Assembly (NCBI RefSeq): GCF_900142575.1
Contig: NZ_FRBI01000020.1
Span: 1-64,000 of the forward strand
Direction of reading: 5' to 3'
DNA: 64,000 nucleotides
From: Actinacidiphila paucisporea
Lineage (GTDB): Bacteria; Actinomycetota; Actinomycetes; Streptomycetales; Streptomycetaceae
Part shown: positions 56,737 through 64,000 of the stretch, one piece after another
Numbering within the stretch: position 1 is the stretch's first letter
Layout: every line of letters starts with the position of its first letter
Notes under the pieces: model-generated
Databases searched by the model: none
What the model saw: only the letters and a program-made list of their open reading frames with translations
Told to the model about the DNA's origin: nothing
Made by a program: the position numbers and the translations under genes

Positions 56737-58272
56737 TCAGCGCACGTCGCCCATGAGGGCGACCACCTTGCGCCGGTACATCCAGATCGCGTAGCCCGCG
56801 ACACAGGCCAGAATTCCCTCGAAGGCCACCACGTTGGTGCCGTTCAGGTCGACGCCGGCCAGCGACAGCAGACTCGTCGTGCAGTCGCCCGCGGTGACCG
56901 CGAGGAACCAGACGCCCATCATCTGGCTGCCGTACTTCCCTGGCGCCATCTTCGTGGTCACCGACAGGCCGACCGGGGACAGGGCCAGCTCGCCGACGGT
57001 CTGGATCATGTAGATCGACACCAGCCACATCGGGCTGACCCGCGTACCGTCCGAGGCCATCGCCATCGGCACCACGAAGACCAGGAAGGAGGCGCCGATG
57101 AGGAACAGGCCCATGGCGAACTTCACCGTCGTGCTCGGCTCCCGGTTCCTGCGCGCCAGCCACACCCACACCCAGGCCAGGACCGGCGCCAGCGCCATGA
57201 TCCACAGCGGGTTCACCGACTGGTACCAGGAGGAGGGGAAGCCGAAGCCGAACAGCGTGCCGCGGGTCTTCGTGTCACCGAAGATCGACATCGTCGATCC
57301 GCCCTGGTCGTAGATCATCCAGAACACGGCGGCGGCCACGAAGAACCAGATGTAGCCGCTCATCTTGGACTGCTCGGTCGCCGACAGCTCCCTGTCGCGC
57401 TTGATGCGCACCAGGACGCCGACCGGAATGACCAGGCCGACCACGGTGATCGGCACCAGCGCCCAGTTGAGCGTGTAGACGCCCGTGGCGATCAGCACGG
57501 CGTACGCGGCGGCCGCGGCGACCAGCCACGCCATGCTCTTGCGCAGGGTCGCGTTGCGCTCGGTCCGGCTCAGGGGCTTCGGGACGACGCTGCTGCGCTC
57601 GCTCAGGTGGCGGGTGCCCAGCAGGAACTGGACCAGGCCGAGGGCCATGCCCACCGCGGCCAGCGCGAAGCCCAGGTGCCAGCTGTAGTTCTGGCCGACG
57701 GTGCCGATGACCAGCGGCGCGGCGAAGGCGCCGATGTTGATGCCCATGTAGAAGACCGTGAAGCCGCCGTCGCGGCGCGGGTCCTCGGGGCCGTCGTAGA
57801 GGTGCCCGACCATCGTCGAGATGTTGGCCTTGAGCAGCCCGGAACCGACCGCGACCAGCACCAGGCCGGCGAAGAACGGGCCCTCGCCGGGGATCGCCAG
57901 CGTCAGGTGCCCGGCCATGATGATCGCCGTGGAGACCACGACGGTCTTGCGGGGCCCCCAGACGCGGTCGCCGAACCAGCCGCCCGGCATCGCCAGCAGG
58001 TAGACCATCGCCATGTAGATCGAGTAGATCGCGGTGGCCGTGGCCGCCGTCATGGCCAGGCCGCCGCCCTGCGAGCCCTTGTCGGCCGCCGGGCCGCCGG
58101 CGATCAGGTAGAGCGGCAGCAGCGCGCGCATGCCGTAGAAGCTGAAGCGCTCCCACATCTCGGTCATGAAGAGCGTGGCCAGGCCACGGGGGTGGCCGAA
58201 GAAGCTCTTCGCACCGCCCGGAGCAGCGGGACTGCTCTGCCGGGCGGCGTCCTTTGTCAGGCTGGACGCCAT
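56737..58272 (-). CDS. POT/PTR-family peptide transporter
   Basis: 511 residues, about 14 membrane segments. It has the proton-dependent oligopeptide transporter motif MTEMWERFSFYGMRALL in helix 1, GGWFGDRVWGPRKTV and GSGLLKANISTMVG. It imports di- and tripeptides with protons. Start 58272 has GAGGA upstream; a longer form from 58314 is in frame. Divergent from the phosphoesterase gene across 429 bp holding an A/T-rich promoter region near 58420-58500. Confidence 0.93.
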   Translation of the reverse strand: MASSLTKDAARQSSPAAPGGAKSFFGHPRGLATLFMTEMWERFSFYGMRALLPLYLIAGGPAADKGSQGGGLAMTAATATAIYSIYMAMVYLLAMPGGWFGDRVWGPRKTVVVSTAIIMAGHLTLAIPGEGPFFAGLVLVAVGSGLLKANISTMVGHLYDGPEDPRRDGGFTVFYMGINIGAFAAPLVIGTVGQNYSWHLGFALAAVGMALGLVQFLLGTRHLSERSSVVPKPLSRTERNATLRKSMAWLVAAAAAYAVLIATGVYTLNWALVPITVVGLVIPVGVLVRIKRDRELSATEQSKMSGYIWFFVAAAVFWMIYDQGGSTMSIFGDTKTRGTLFGFGFPSSWYQSVNPLWIMALAPVLAWVWVWLARRNREPSTTVKFAMGLFLIGASFLVFVVPMAMASDGTRVSPMWLVSIYMIQTVGELALSPVGLSVTTKMAPGKYGSQMMGVWFLAVTAGDCTTSLLSLAGVDLNGTNVVAFEGILACVAGYAIWMYRRKVVALMGDVR

Positions 58273-58552
58273 GGGTCGGTCCTCGTTCGCTCGGGACGCG
58301 CAGCAAAGATGCACGCCCGGGTGGGGGGTCGATCACTGCTGATGCTGATGCTGGTGTGCGCCAGCCCCGTATCCGCAGTCGCTTTGGCCGTATCCGTCCA
58401 CAAAAGAGCCCGGAATGCCAGTACGGGAGATTAATAACTTTATGGCGTCGCACGATGTGGTATATGGCGGATTGAGACTCGCCTCACATTTACCGCAGCG
58501 GGGTGTGACCTGCGCGAAGGTCGGGGCGGAGGGTGGGCGCGGCGGGCGGGCG

Positions 58553-58631
58553 GGATTCGCGGCGCGGCGGGCGGGGGCATGCCGGATTCGCGGCGCGGGG
58601 TGGGCCGGAGCAGGCCGGATTCGCGGCGATC
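58553..58631. repeat. Three direct repeats of GGATTCGCGGCG
   Basis: GGATTCGCGGCG occurs at 58553, 58584 and 58617 (spacings 31 and 33 bp), with G-rich spacers, about 70-150 bp ahead of the phosphoesterase start. It could bind a regulator at three sites or be a simple duplication. Confidence 0.6.
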
Positions 58632-58701
58632 GGCGGCGGTGGCGGAGGTCCGGGCCGCGGAAGGCCCGTGGCGGGGCGGCGGCGGGAGCTAGAGTCCGCT
58701 C

Positions 58702-60249
58702 ATGTCGCCTTCCTCCGCCGCCCCCGCGCCGTCCCCCACCTCACCGGACTCCTCCCGCGATTCGCTGGCGGGCGCGGGCTGGGACGACCGGACGCCGGGC
58801 ACCTACCGGGAGTTGATGCCCCCGCGGGTGTCGAACCTGTCATGGCTGAATCCCGCGACGCTGTGGAAGGCGCGCAACGGCCCGCTCGCCTCGCTGCTCG
58901 GCGACCCGACCGGGTCGCAGCGGCAGCAGTGGGTGCGGGGGCAGGTGGAGCGCGGCGCCGCCGGCGAGGACATGCTCATCGAGCGTGACGACCCGGACAC
59001 CTTCTCCTTCCTGCTGCTCGGCGACACCGGTGAGGGCGACGCCCCCCAGTACGCCGTCGTGCCCGGCCTGCTGAAGGCCGGCGCCGGCACCCGTTACGCG
59101 GTGCTGTGCAGCGACGTGCTCTACCCGGTGGGCAGCGCCAACGAGTACGGCACGAAATTCTTCCGGCCCTACCGCGACTACGACGCGCCGATCTACCCCA
59201 TCCCCGGCAACCACGACTGGTACGACGGTCTGACCGGCTTCATGCGGGTCTTCTGCGACGCCCCGGCCCTCCCGGGCCCGTCCCGCCCGCGTACCGGGTC
59301 GGCCGGATGGCTGCGGTCCCTGCTGTGGCGCGCACCCGAGGCACCCGACGAGGCCCGCCTGGCCCAGGCCCGGCAGCTGCGGGACAAGCCGGAGCAGGCG
59401 GGCCGGCCCCCGGGGCCGTACTGGGCCATGGACACCGGCCCGCTGCGGATCATCGGGATCGACACCGGGCTGCTCGGCACCATCGACCGCGAGCAGGGCG
59501 AGTGGCTGGCCCGGGTCGCGCGCGGCCCGCGGCCGAAGATCCTCGTCACCGGTTCGCCCCTCTACGTCGACGGTGAGCACCACCCCTGCGCCATCGACGG
59601 CGGCGGCACCGTCGACGACATCGTCCGCGACCCGGACAACCACTTCGTCGCGGCGATAGGCGGCGACATCCACAACTACCAGCACTACCCGGTCGACGTG
59701 GACGGCCGCCGTATCGAATACGTCGTCTCCGGCGGCGGCGGGGCCTTCATGCACGCCACCCACACCATCCCCGCGGTCACGGTCGGCGGCGTCACCGAGG
59801 ACCGCTTCCGGTGCTACCCCCTGCGCGCGGACTCGCTCGCCTTCTACAGCCGCCTGTACGGCCGCCGGCTCCACCTGCGGCGGCTGTTCGACCTGTCCCC
59901 GGACCAGGCCGCCGCGGTGATCGCCGACCGTCTCGGCGTCGCGCCCACCCGCCCCTCGACCGCCCGGGTGACCCTGCGCACCCGCTTCGTGGCCGCCGTG
60001 CTCGGCGTGGCCACCCCCTCCGGCCACCGGCAACTCCTGCGGCTGCCGGTCCGGCGCGTACTGACCCGCGTCCTGTCACCGGGCTCGGCGACGTACAGCC
60101 CGCCCTTCTTCAAGAACTTCCTGCGGCTCGACGTCACCCCGTCCGCGGTCCGCGTCCGCTGCTTCGCCGCGACCGGCTTGCGGGAGCACGAGATCGACCC
60201 GCCCGTCGAGGACGATTTCACGATCGCGCTGCCCCCGCTCCCGGAGTGA
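58702..60249 (+). CDS. Calcineurin-like metallophosphoesterase
   Basis: 515 residues. The metal-site motifs are visible in order: LLLGDTGEGD, CSDVLYPVG, PIPGNHDWYDG, then ILVTGSPLYVDGEHH and GGDIHNYQHY. The C-terminal 200 residues are family-specific. No signal peptide or clear membrane segment. Substrate unknown. The 534-bp gap after it (60250-60783) holds no convincing gene besides the operator at 60747. Confidence 0.88.
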   Translation: MSPSSAAPAPSPTSPDSSRDSLAGAGWDDRTPGTYRELMPPRVSNLSWLNPATLWKARNGPLASLLGDPTGSQRQQWVRGQVERGAAGEDMLIERDDPDTFSFLLLGDTGEGDAPQYAVVPGLLKAGAGTRYAVLCSDVLYPVGSANEYGTKFFRPYRDYDAPIYPIPGNHDWYDGLTGFMRVFCDAPALPGPSRPRTGSAGWLRSLLWRAPEAPDEARLAQARQLRDKPEQAGRPPGPYWAMDTGPLRIIGIDTGLLGTIDREQGEWLARVARGPRPKILVTGSPLYVDGEHHPCAIDGGGTVDDIVRDPDNHFVAAIGGDIHNYQHYPVDVDGRRIEYVVSGGGGAFMHATHTIPAVTVGGVTEDRFRCYPLRADSLAFYSRLYGRRLHLRRLFDLSPDQAAAVIADRLGVAPTRPSTARVTLRTRFVAAVLGVATPSGHRQLLRLPVRRVLTRVLSPGSATYSPPFFKNFLRLDVTPSAVRVRCFAATGLREHEIDPPVEDDFTIALPPLPE

Positions 60250-60746
60250 TCACCGGTCCGGATGAACGAGACAGAACCGCGGCCCGGCGGAGGTCGCGTA
60301 GCCGGCCGCGCACAGCTCGCGCAGGACGGAGGCCGCCCGTCCGAGCGGCACGGGAACCACCATCGTGCCGTACGTGGTCACGGCCTCCCTTCCTGGGACG
60401 CGGTGACCCTACGTGGCGGCCGAACCGCGCCGCAAAGTCCCGCCCGCGCGGTGCGCGGCAGCGTGGGTGTCCGGTGGCGCCGCGGCGACCGACGCCCGTG
60501 AGCCCGGTGGGCTGCTCCGGGTGCGGCTGCGCCGCGGAGCACCCCCTCGGGCGATCGGGTCGAATTCTCGACGAGGGGGCCTGCGTTGGCGGGTCGGTCA
60601 CGGAGTCCGGTTCCTGGTGCGCACGGGATCAAACCCCCGGCGCCGGACGGCGGACGCCGGTTTCTTCACGGCGTGATTCATGGCGTGAAAGAAGTCGTCG
60701 GACTCCTTGACACCGCGTCACGCGTGGGCGAATCTCATGTGCGCCT

Positions 60747-60758
60747 GAGAGCGCTCTC
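60747..60758. promoter_or_regulatory. Perfect palindrome GAGAGCGCTCTC upstream of GH3 gene (CebR/LacI-like operator)
   Basis: GAGAGCGCTCTC is perfect over 12 bp and resembles the TGGGAGCGCTCCCA operator of the cellobiose repressor CebR as I recall it. It lies 26 bp before ATG 60784, suited to repress a beta-glucosidase gene in the absence of cello-oligosaccharides. Confidence 0.65.
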
Positions 60759-60783
60759 CCCCCATGAAACGGAGCGCGTACAC

Positions 60784-63700
60784 ATGAACGCACCGCCCCG
60801 CACCGAGAAGCGGTTCCGGTCGCAGCGACGTCGCAGGCCAGGACGCCGCCGCACCGTGGAAGTCGTGCTGGCGGCAGTGGCCCTGGTCCTGCCGGTCGGC
60901 GTCGTCGCCGCCGGCGGGCAGGCTGCCGCCGCCGACCAGCCCTGGACGAACAGCGCCCAGGCTCCGCTGGACCGCGCCAACGAGCTGCTGGCCGCGATGA
61001 CCCAGGCGGAGAAGCTCGCCATGATGCACGGCGGCCAGGGATGCGGCTACGTCGGCTGCGTCGACGGCAACACCCGGCTCGGGGTACCGCCGCTGCACCT
61101 GCAGGACGGCCCGGTCGGCGCCGGCGACGGCTTCACCGGTGTCACCCAGCTGCCGGCCCCGGTCGCGGGCGCGGCGAGCTGGGACACCGCGCTGATGAAC
61201 CAGTACGGCCAGGTGCTCGGCTCCGAGCAGTGGGGCAAGGGCACCAACGTGGTGCTGGCCCCGACCATCAACATCGTGCGCGACCCCCGGTGGGGCAGGG
61301 CCTTCGAGTCCTTCGGCGAGGACCCCTACCTCGCCGGGCAGATGGGCGCCGCCGACATCCAGGGCATCCAGAGCCAGGGTCCGATGGCCCAGGTGAAGCA
61401 CTACGCGGTCTACAACCAGGAGACCAACCGCAACAACATCACCGACAACGCGATCGTCTCGGACCGCACCGAGCGGGAGATCTACCTGCCGGCCTTCGAG
61501 ACGTCGGTCAAGCAGGGCGGGGCCGACTCGGCCATGTGCTCCTACTCGGCCATCAACGGCGCCTTCGCCTGCGAGAACGGGCAGTTGCAGAACAGCGTGC
61601 TCAAGGGCGACCTGGACTTCACCGGGTTCATCACCTCGGACTGGGGTGCCACCCACTCCACCGTCGCGTCGGCGAACAACGGCCTCGACATGGAGATGCC
61701 CGGCAGCGACTACTACGGCTCGGCGCTGACCACCGCGGTCAACAACGGGCAGGTGTCCCAGGCGACGATCGACGACCACGTCCGCCGGATCCTGACCTCG
61801 ATGTTCAAGGCGGGGCTCTTCGACCGCACGCAGTCCGGCACCACCGGCTCGGTGGTGACCAGCAGCGCCCACAACGCCATCGCAAAGCAGGTCGCGCAGG
61901 AGGGGTCGGTGCTGCTGAAGAACGCCGGCTCGGTCCTGCCGGTCAGCACCGGTACGGACTCGATCGCCGTCATCGGCGACGACGCCGGCACCAACGCGAT
62001 GTCCCAGGGCGGCGGCAGCGCCGGGGTCAACGCGCCCTATCTGGTCACGCCTTACCAGGGCATCAAGAACCGGGCCGGCAGCGGGGTGAACGTCACCTAC
62101 TCGCAGGGCAGCGCGTCCGCCGACGGTGCACTGCCCCCGCTGGGCAGCGCGTACCTGACCCCGAGTTCGGGCACCGGCGCCGGTCTCACCGCGTCGTACT
62201 ACAACAACACCGGCCTGACCGGCACGCCCGTGGTGACCCGCAACGAGTCCAGCGTCGACAACGTGTGGGGCGGAGCGTCGCCGGCCCCGGGGGTCAACAC
62301 CACCAACTGGTCGGCCAAGTGGACCGGAACGCTGCACCCGCCTGCCACCGGCACCTACCAGCTGTCGCTGACCAGCGACGACGGCTCCCGGGTGTACGTC
62401 AACGGTCAGCAGATCGTCAACAACTGGTTCAACCAGGGCAGCACGACCCGTACCGGCAGCGTCTCGCTGACCGCCGGGCAGGCCGTCAGCATCGAGGTCG
62501 ACTACTACAACGCGGCCGGCGCCAGCAACGCGACGCTCGGCTGGGCCATCCCCGGGCAGTCCCCGCACGACCAGGCGGTCGCGGCCGCGAAGGCGGCCAA
62601 GCTGGCCGTCGTCTTCGTCTCGAACTTCGAGTCCGAGGGCGGCGACCTGAGCGGCATCGACCTGTCGGCCGCGCAGAACACCCTGGTCACCGACGTGGCG
62701 GCAGCGAATCCCAACACGGTCGTCGTCGTCAACAGCGGCTCGGCCGTCACCCTGCCATGGGCCAACGCCGTCAAGGGCGTGGTCGAGGCGTGGTATCCGG
62801 GCCAGGAGGACGGCAACGCGATCGCCTCGCTGCTGTTCGGCGACACGAACTTCAGCGGCAGGCTCCCGGTGACCTTCCCGACCGCCCTGTCGCAGGGGCC
62901 GGTCACCTCCACCGCCCAGTGGCCCGGCCAGAACGGGCAGGTGCAGTATTCCGAGGGCCTCAAGGTCGGCTACCGCTGGTACGACAGCCAGAACATCGCG
63001 CCGTCGTTCCCCTTCGGCTTCGGGCTGTCGTACACCACCTTCGGCTACGCGAACCTGACGGTCGGCCAGCCGGACGCCGCCGGCAACGTGGCGGTCGGCT
63101 TCGACGTCACGAACACCGGCTCGCGGGCCGGCGCCGAGGTGCCGCAGGTCTACGTGGGCCAGCCCGGCACGACCGGTGAGCCGCCGAAGAACCTGCGCGG
63201 CTTCACCCGTGTCACGCTCAACCCCGGGCAGACCCAGCACGTCGCGATCACCCTGGACGCGCGCAGCTTCCAGTACTGGAACAACGGCTGGACCAACGCG
63301 GCCGGCACCAACACCGTCTACGTCGGCTCGTCGTCGCGGGACGTCCGCCTGACCGGCACCACCACGGTCGCCGGCGGCACGGGCGGCGGCGGTACGCAGA
63401 CGGCGCTGCCGCGCACCGGCTGGACGGTGACCGCGTCGTCCACCGGCGGCGGGGACGTGCCGGCGAACATGCTCGACGGCAGCACGGCCACCCGCTGGAG
63501 CAGCGGCGTCCCGATGGCGAGCGGGCAGTCCTTCACCCTCGACATGGGCGCGGCCAAGAGCATCGACCGGGTGGTCATGGACTCGGCGGGCAGCGCGAGC
63601 GACTACGCCCGCGGCTACCAGGTGCTCACCTCCACCGACGGCACCACCTTCGGCAGCCCCGTGGCCACCGGCACCGGCACCGCCGCCCAGGTGACGGCGA

Positions 63701-64000
63701 CCTTCCCGGCCACAACAGCCCGCTACGTCAAGGTCGTCCAGACCGGCACCTCCACCAGCTGGTGGTCGATCGCCGAGCTGAACGTCTTCACCGACGGCAC
63801 CACCGGAGGCGGCGGGACGGGAGCGGTCCTGCCCCGCACGGGGTGGAGCGCGACCGCGTCGTCGACCGGCGGCGGGGACGTGCCGGCGAACATGCTCGAC
63901 GGCAGCACGGCCACCCGCTGGAGCAGCGGCGTCCCGATGGCGAGCGGGCAGTCCTTCACCCTCGACATGGGCGCGGCCAAGACCATCGACCCACTCACCA
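60784..64000 (+). CDS. Secreted GH3 beta-glucosidase with PA14 and tandem discoidin/CBM32 domains, 3' end outside window
   Basis: At least 1072 residues, open to the window end. A very Arg-rich N-terminus (RSQRRRRPGRRRT) and hydrophobic run to about QAAAA mark export (Tat or Sec). GH3 N-domain: DPRWGRAFESFGEDP, KHYAVYNQE and nucleophile D286 in GFITSDWGA. Within the GH3 C-domain is a PA14 insert (SYYNNTGLTG ... SLTSDDGSRVYVNGQQI, about 460-580). A fibronectin-III-like domain (about 740-850) follows, then two near-identical discoidin/CBM32 domains starting at about 877 and 1018, the second cut by the window. GGAG lies 9 nt before ATG. Likely cleaves exo-beta-glucosides on plant cell walls. A 7-codon ORF (60764-60787) overlaps the start. 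Confidence 0.93.
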   Translation, partial: MNAPPRTEKRFRSQRRRRPGRRRTVEVVLAAVALVLPVGVVAAGGQAAAADQPWTNSAQAPLDRANELLAAMTQAEKLAMMHGGQGCGYVGCVDGNTRLGVPPLHLQDGPVGAGDGFTGVTQLPAPVAGAASWDTALMNQYGQVLGSEQWGKGTNVVLAPTINIVRDPRWGRAFESFGEDPYLAGQMGAADIQGIQSQGPMAQVKHYAVYNQETNRNNITDNAIVSDRTEREIYLPAFETSVKQGGADSAMCSYSAINGAFACENGQLQNSVLKGDLDFTGFITSDWGATHSTVASANNGLDMEMPGSDYYGSALTTAVNNGQVSQATIDDHVRRILTSMFKAGLFDRTQSGTTGSVVTSSAHNAIAKQVAQEGSVLLKNAGSVLPVSTGTDSIAVIGDDAGTNAMSQGGGSAGVNAPYLVTPYQGIKNRAGSGVNVTYSQGSASADGALPPLGSAYLTPSSGTGAGLTASYYNNTGLTGTPVVTRNESSVDNVWGGASPAPGVNTTNWSAKWTGTLHPPATGTYQLSLTSDDGSRVYVNGQQIVNNWFNQGSTTRTGSVSLTAGQAVSIEVDYYNAAGASNATLGWAIPGQSPHDQAVAAAKAAKLAVVFVSNFESEGGDLSGIDLSAAQNTLVTDVAAANPNTVVVVNSGSAVTLPWANAVKGVVEAWYPGQEDGNAIASLLFGDTNFSGRLPVTFPTALSQGPVTSTAQWPGQNGQVQYSEGLKVGYRWYDSQNIAPSFPFGFGLSYTTFGYANLTVGQPDAAGNVAVGFDVTNTGSRAGAEVPQVYVGQPGTTGEPPKNLRGFTRVTLNPGQTQHVAITLDARSFQYWNNGWTNAAGTNTVYVGSSSRDVRLTGTTTVAGGTGGGGTQTALPRTGWTVTASSTGGGDVPANMLDGSTATRWSSGVPMASGQSFTLDMGAAKSIDRVVMDSAGSASDYARGYQVLTSTDGTTFGSPVATGTGTAAQVTATFPATTARYVKVVQTGTSTSWWSIAELNVFTDGTTGGGGTGAVLPRTGWSATASSTGGGDVPANMLDGSTATRWSSGVPMASGQSFTLDMGAAKTIDPLT
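63442..63981 (+). repeat. 117-bp perfect direct repeat in tandem CBM32 coding regions
   Basis: Bases 63442-63558 and 63865-63981 are identical, offset 423 bp (141 codons), matching the domain period. Flanks also match closely. Identity at synonymous positions implies a recent duplication or gene conversion. Confidence 0.92.

Noticed and set aside
60250..60746. Small frames in the gap between the phosphoesterase and GH3 genes
   Set aside because: Frames at 60262-60501 and 60413-60676 have no ribosome site, no domain and Arg/Gly-rich composition.
1..64000. tRNA, rRNA, CRISPR, insertion sequence or integrase
   Set aside because: None seen on reading either strand; no transposase motifs, spaced repeats or terminal inverted repeats with target duplications.

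Overview
The window is about 73% G+C by eye, with third codon positions almost all G or C, dense translational coupling (ATGA and TGATG overlaps) and GTG/TTG starts. With modular type I PKS genes, a type II minimal PKS, an AfsA-family gene and Tat/Sec-exported glycosidases, it looks like a Streptomyces-type actinomycete (Streptomycetaceae). No rRNA, tRNA, CRISPR array, transposase or attachment site was seen.

Region 1 (1-18676) is the end of one PKS locus. It holds the 3' part of a type I PKS (DH-KR-ACP-docking), an FkbH-like glyceryl/acyl-transfer enzyme, a FrsA-like alpha/beta hydrolase, and a one-module PKS (KS-AT-inactive KR-ACP) with no thioesterase or C-terminal docking domain. A complete Dpp/Opp-type peptide ABC transporter follows, carrying a metallo-amidohydrolase inside its operon, and then a type II thioesterase.

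Region 2 (18677-21455) looks unrelated to secondary metabolism: a GH12 endoglucanase behind a LacI-type palindrome, and a PadR regulator plus tyrosine phosphatase behind a long dyad. A bidirectional terminator closes it.

Region 3 (21471-26205, minus strand) is a tightly coupled tailoring/regulatory operon: two TIGR00027-type methyltransferases, one other class I methyltransferase, a sensor-less histidine kinase, a NarL-type response regulator and an FAD monooxygenase.

Region 4 (26429-49453, plus strand) is the most interesting part. A type II minimal PKS in the order ACP-KS-CLF is followed by an atypical response regulator and a strong terminator. Then comes an apparent 19-kb operon: cupin-ABM fusion, ABM monooxygenase, SnoaL-like protein, metallo-beta-lactamase-fold cyclase/thioesterase, second SnoaL, a 3977-residue modular type I PKS, an 86-residue coupled small protein, a KS-ACP mono-module, an AfsA-like protein and a discrete acyltransferase. 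In the modular PKS the loading module is KSQ-ACP with its AT cleanly missing. The last KS-ACP module also lacks its AT. The discrete AT three genes on probably serves both. The predicted chain is a short methyl-branched dienyl beta-keto thioester. Two explanations compete: it primes the type II PKS, or the AfsA-like protein captures it to make a butenolide-type end. The sequence does not decide between them.

Region 5 (49478-64000) is ordinary chromosome: SpoIIE/PP2C phosphatase, lipoprotein, perhydrolase-type hydrolase, DHA2 MFS exporter, Fe-S-type HTH regulator, DUF3291 protein, methyltransferase, POT peptide transporter, metallophosphoesterase, and the start of a secreted GH3 beta-glucosidase with PA14 and tandem discoidin/CBM32 domains.
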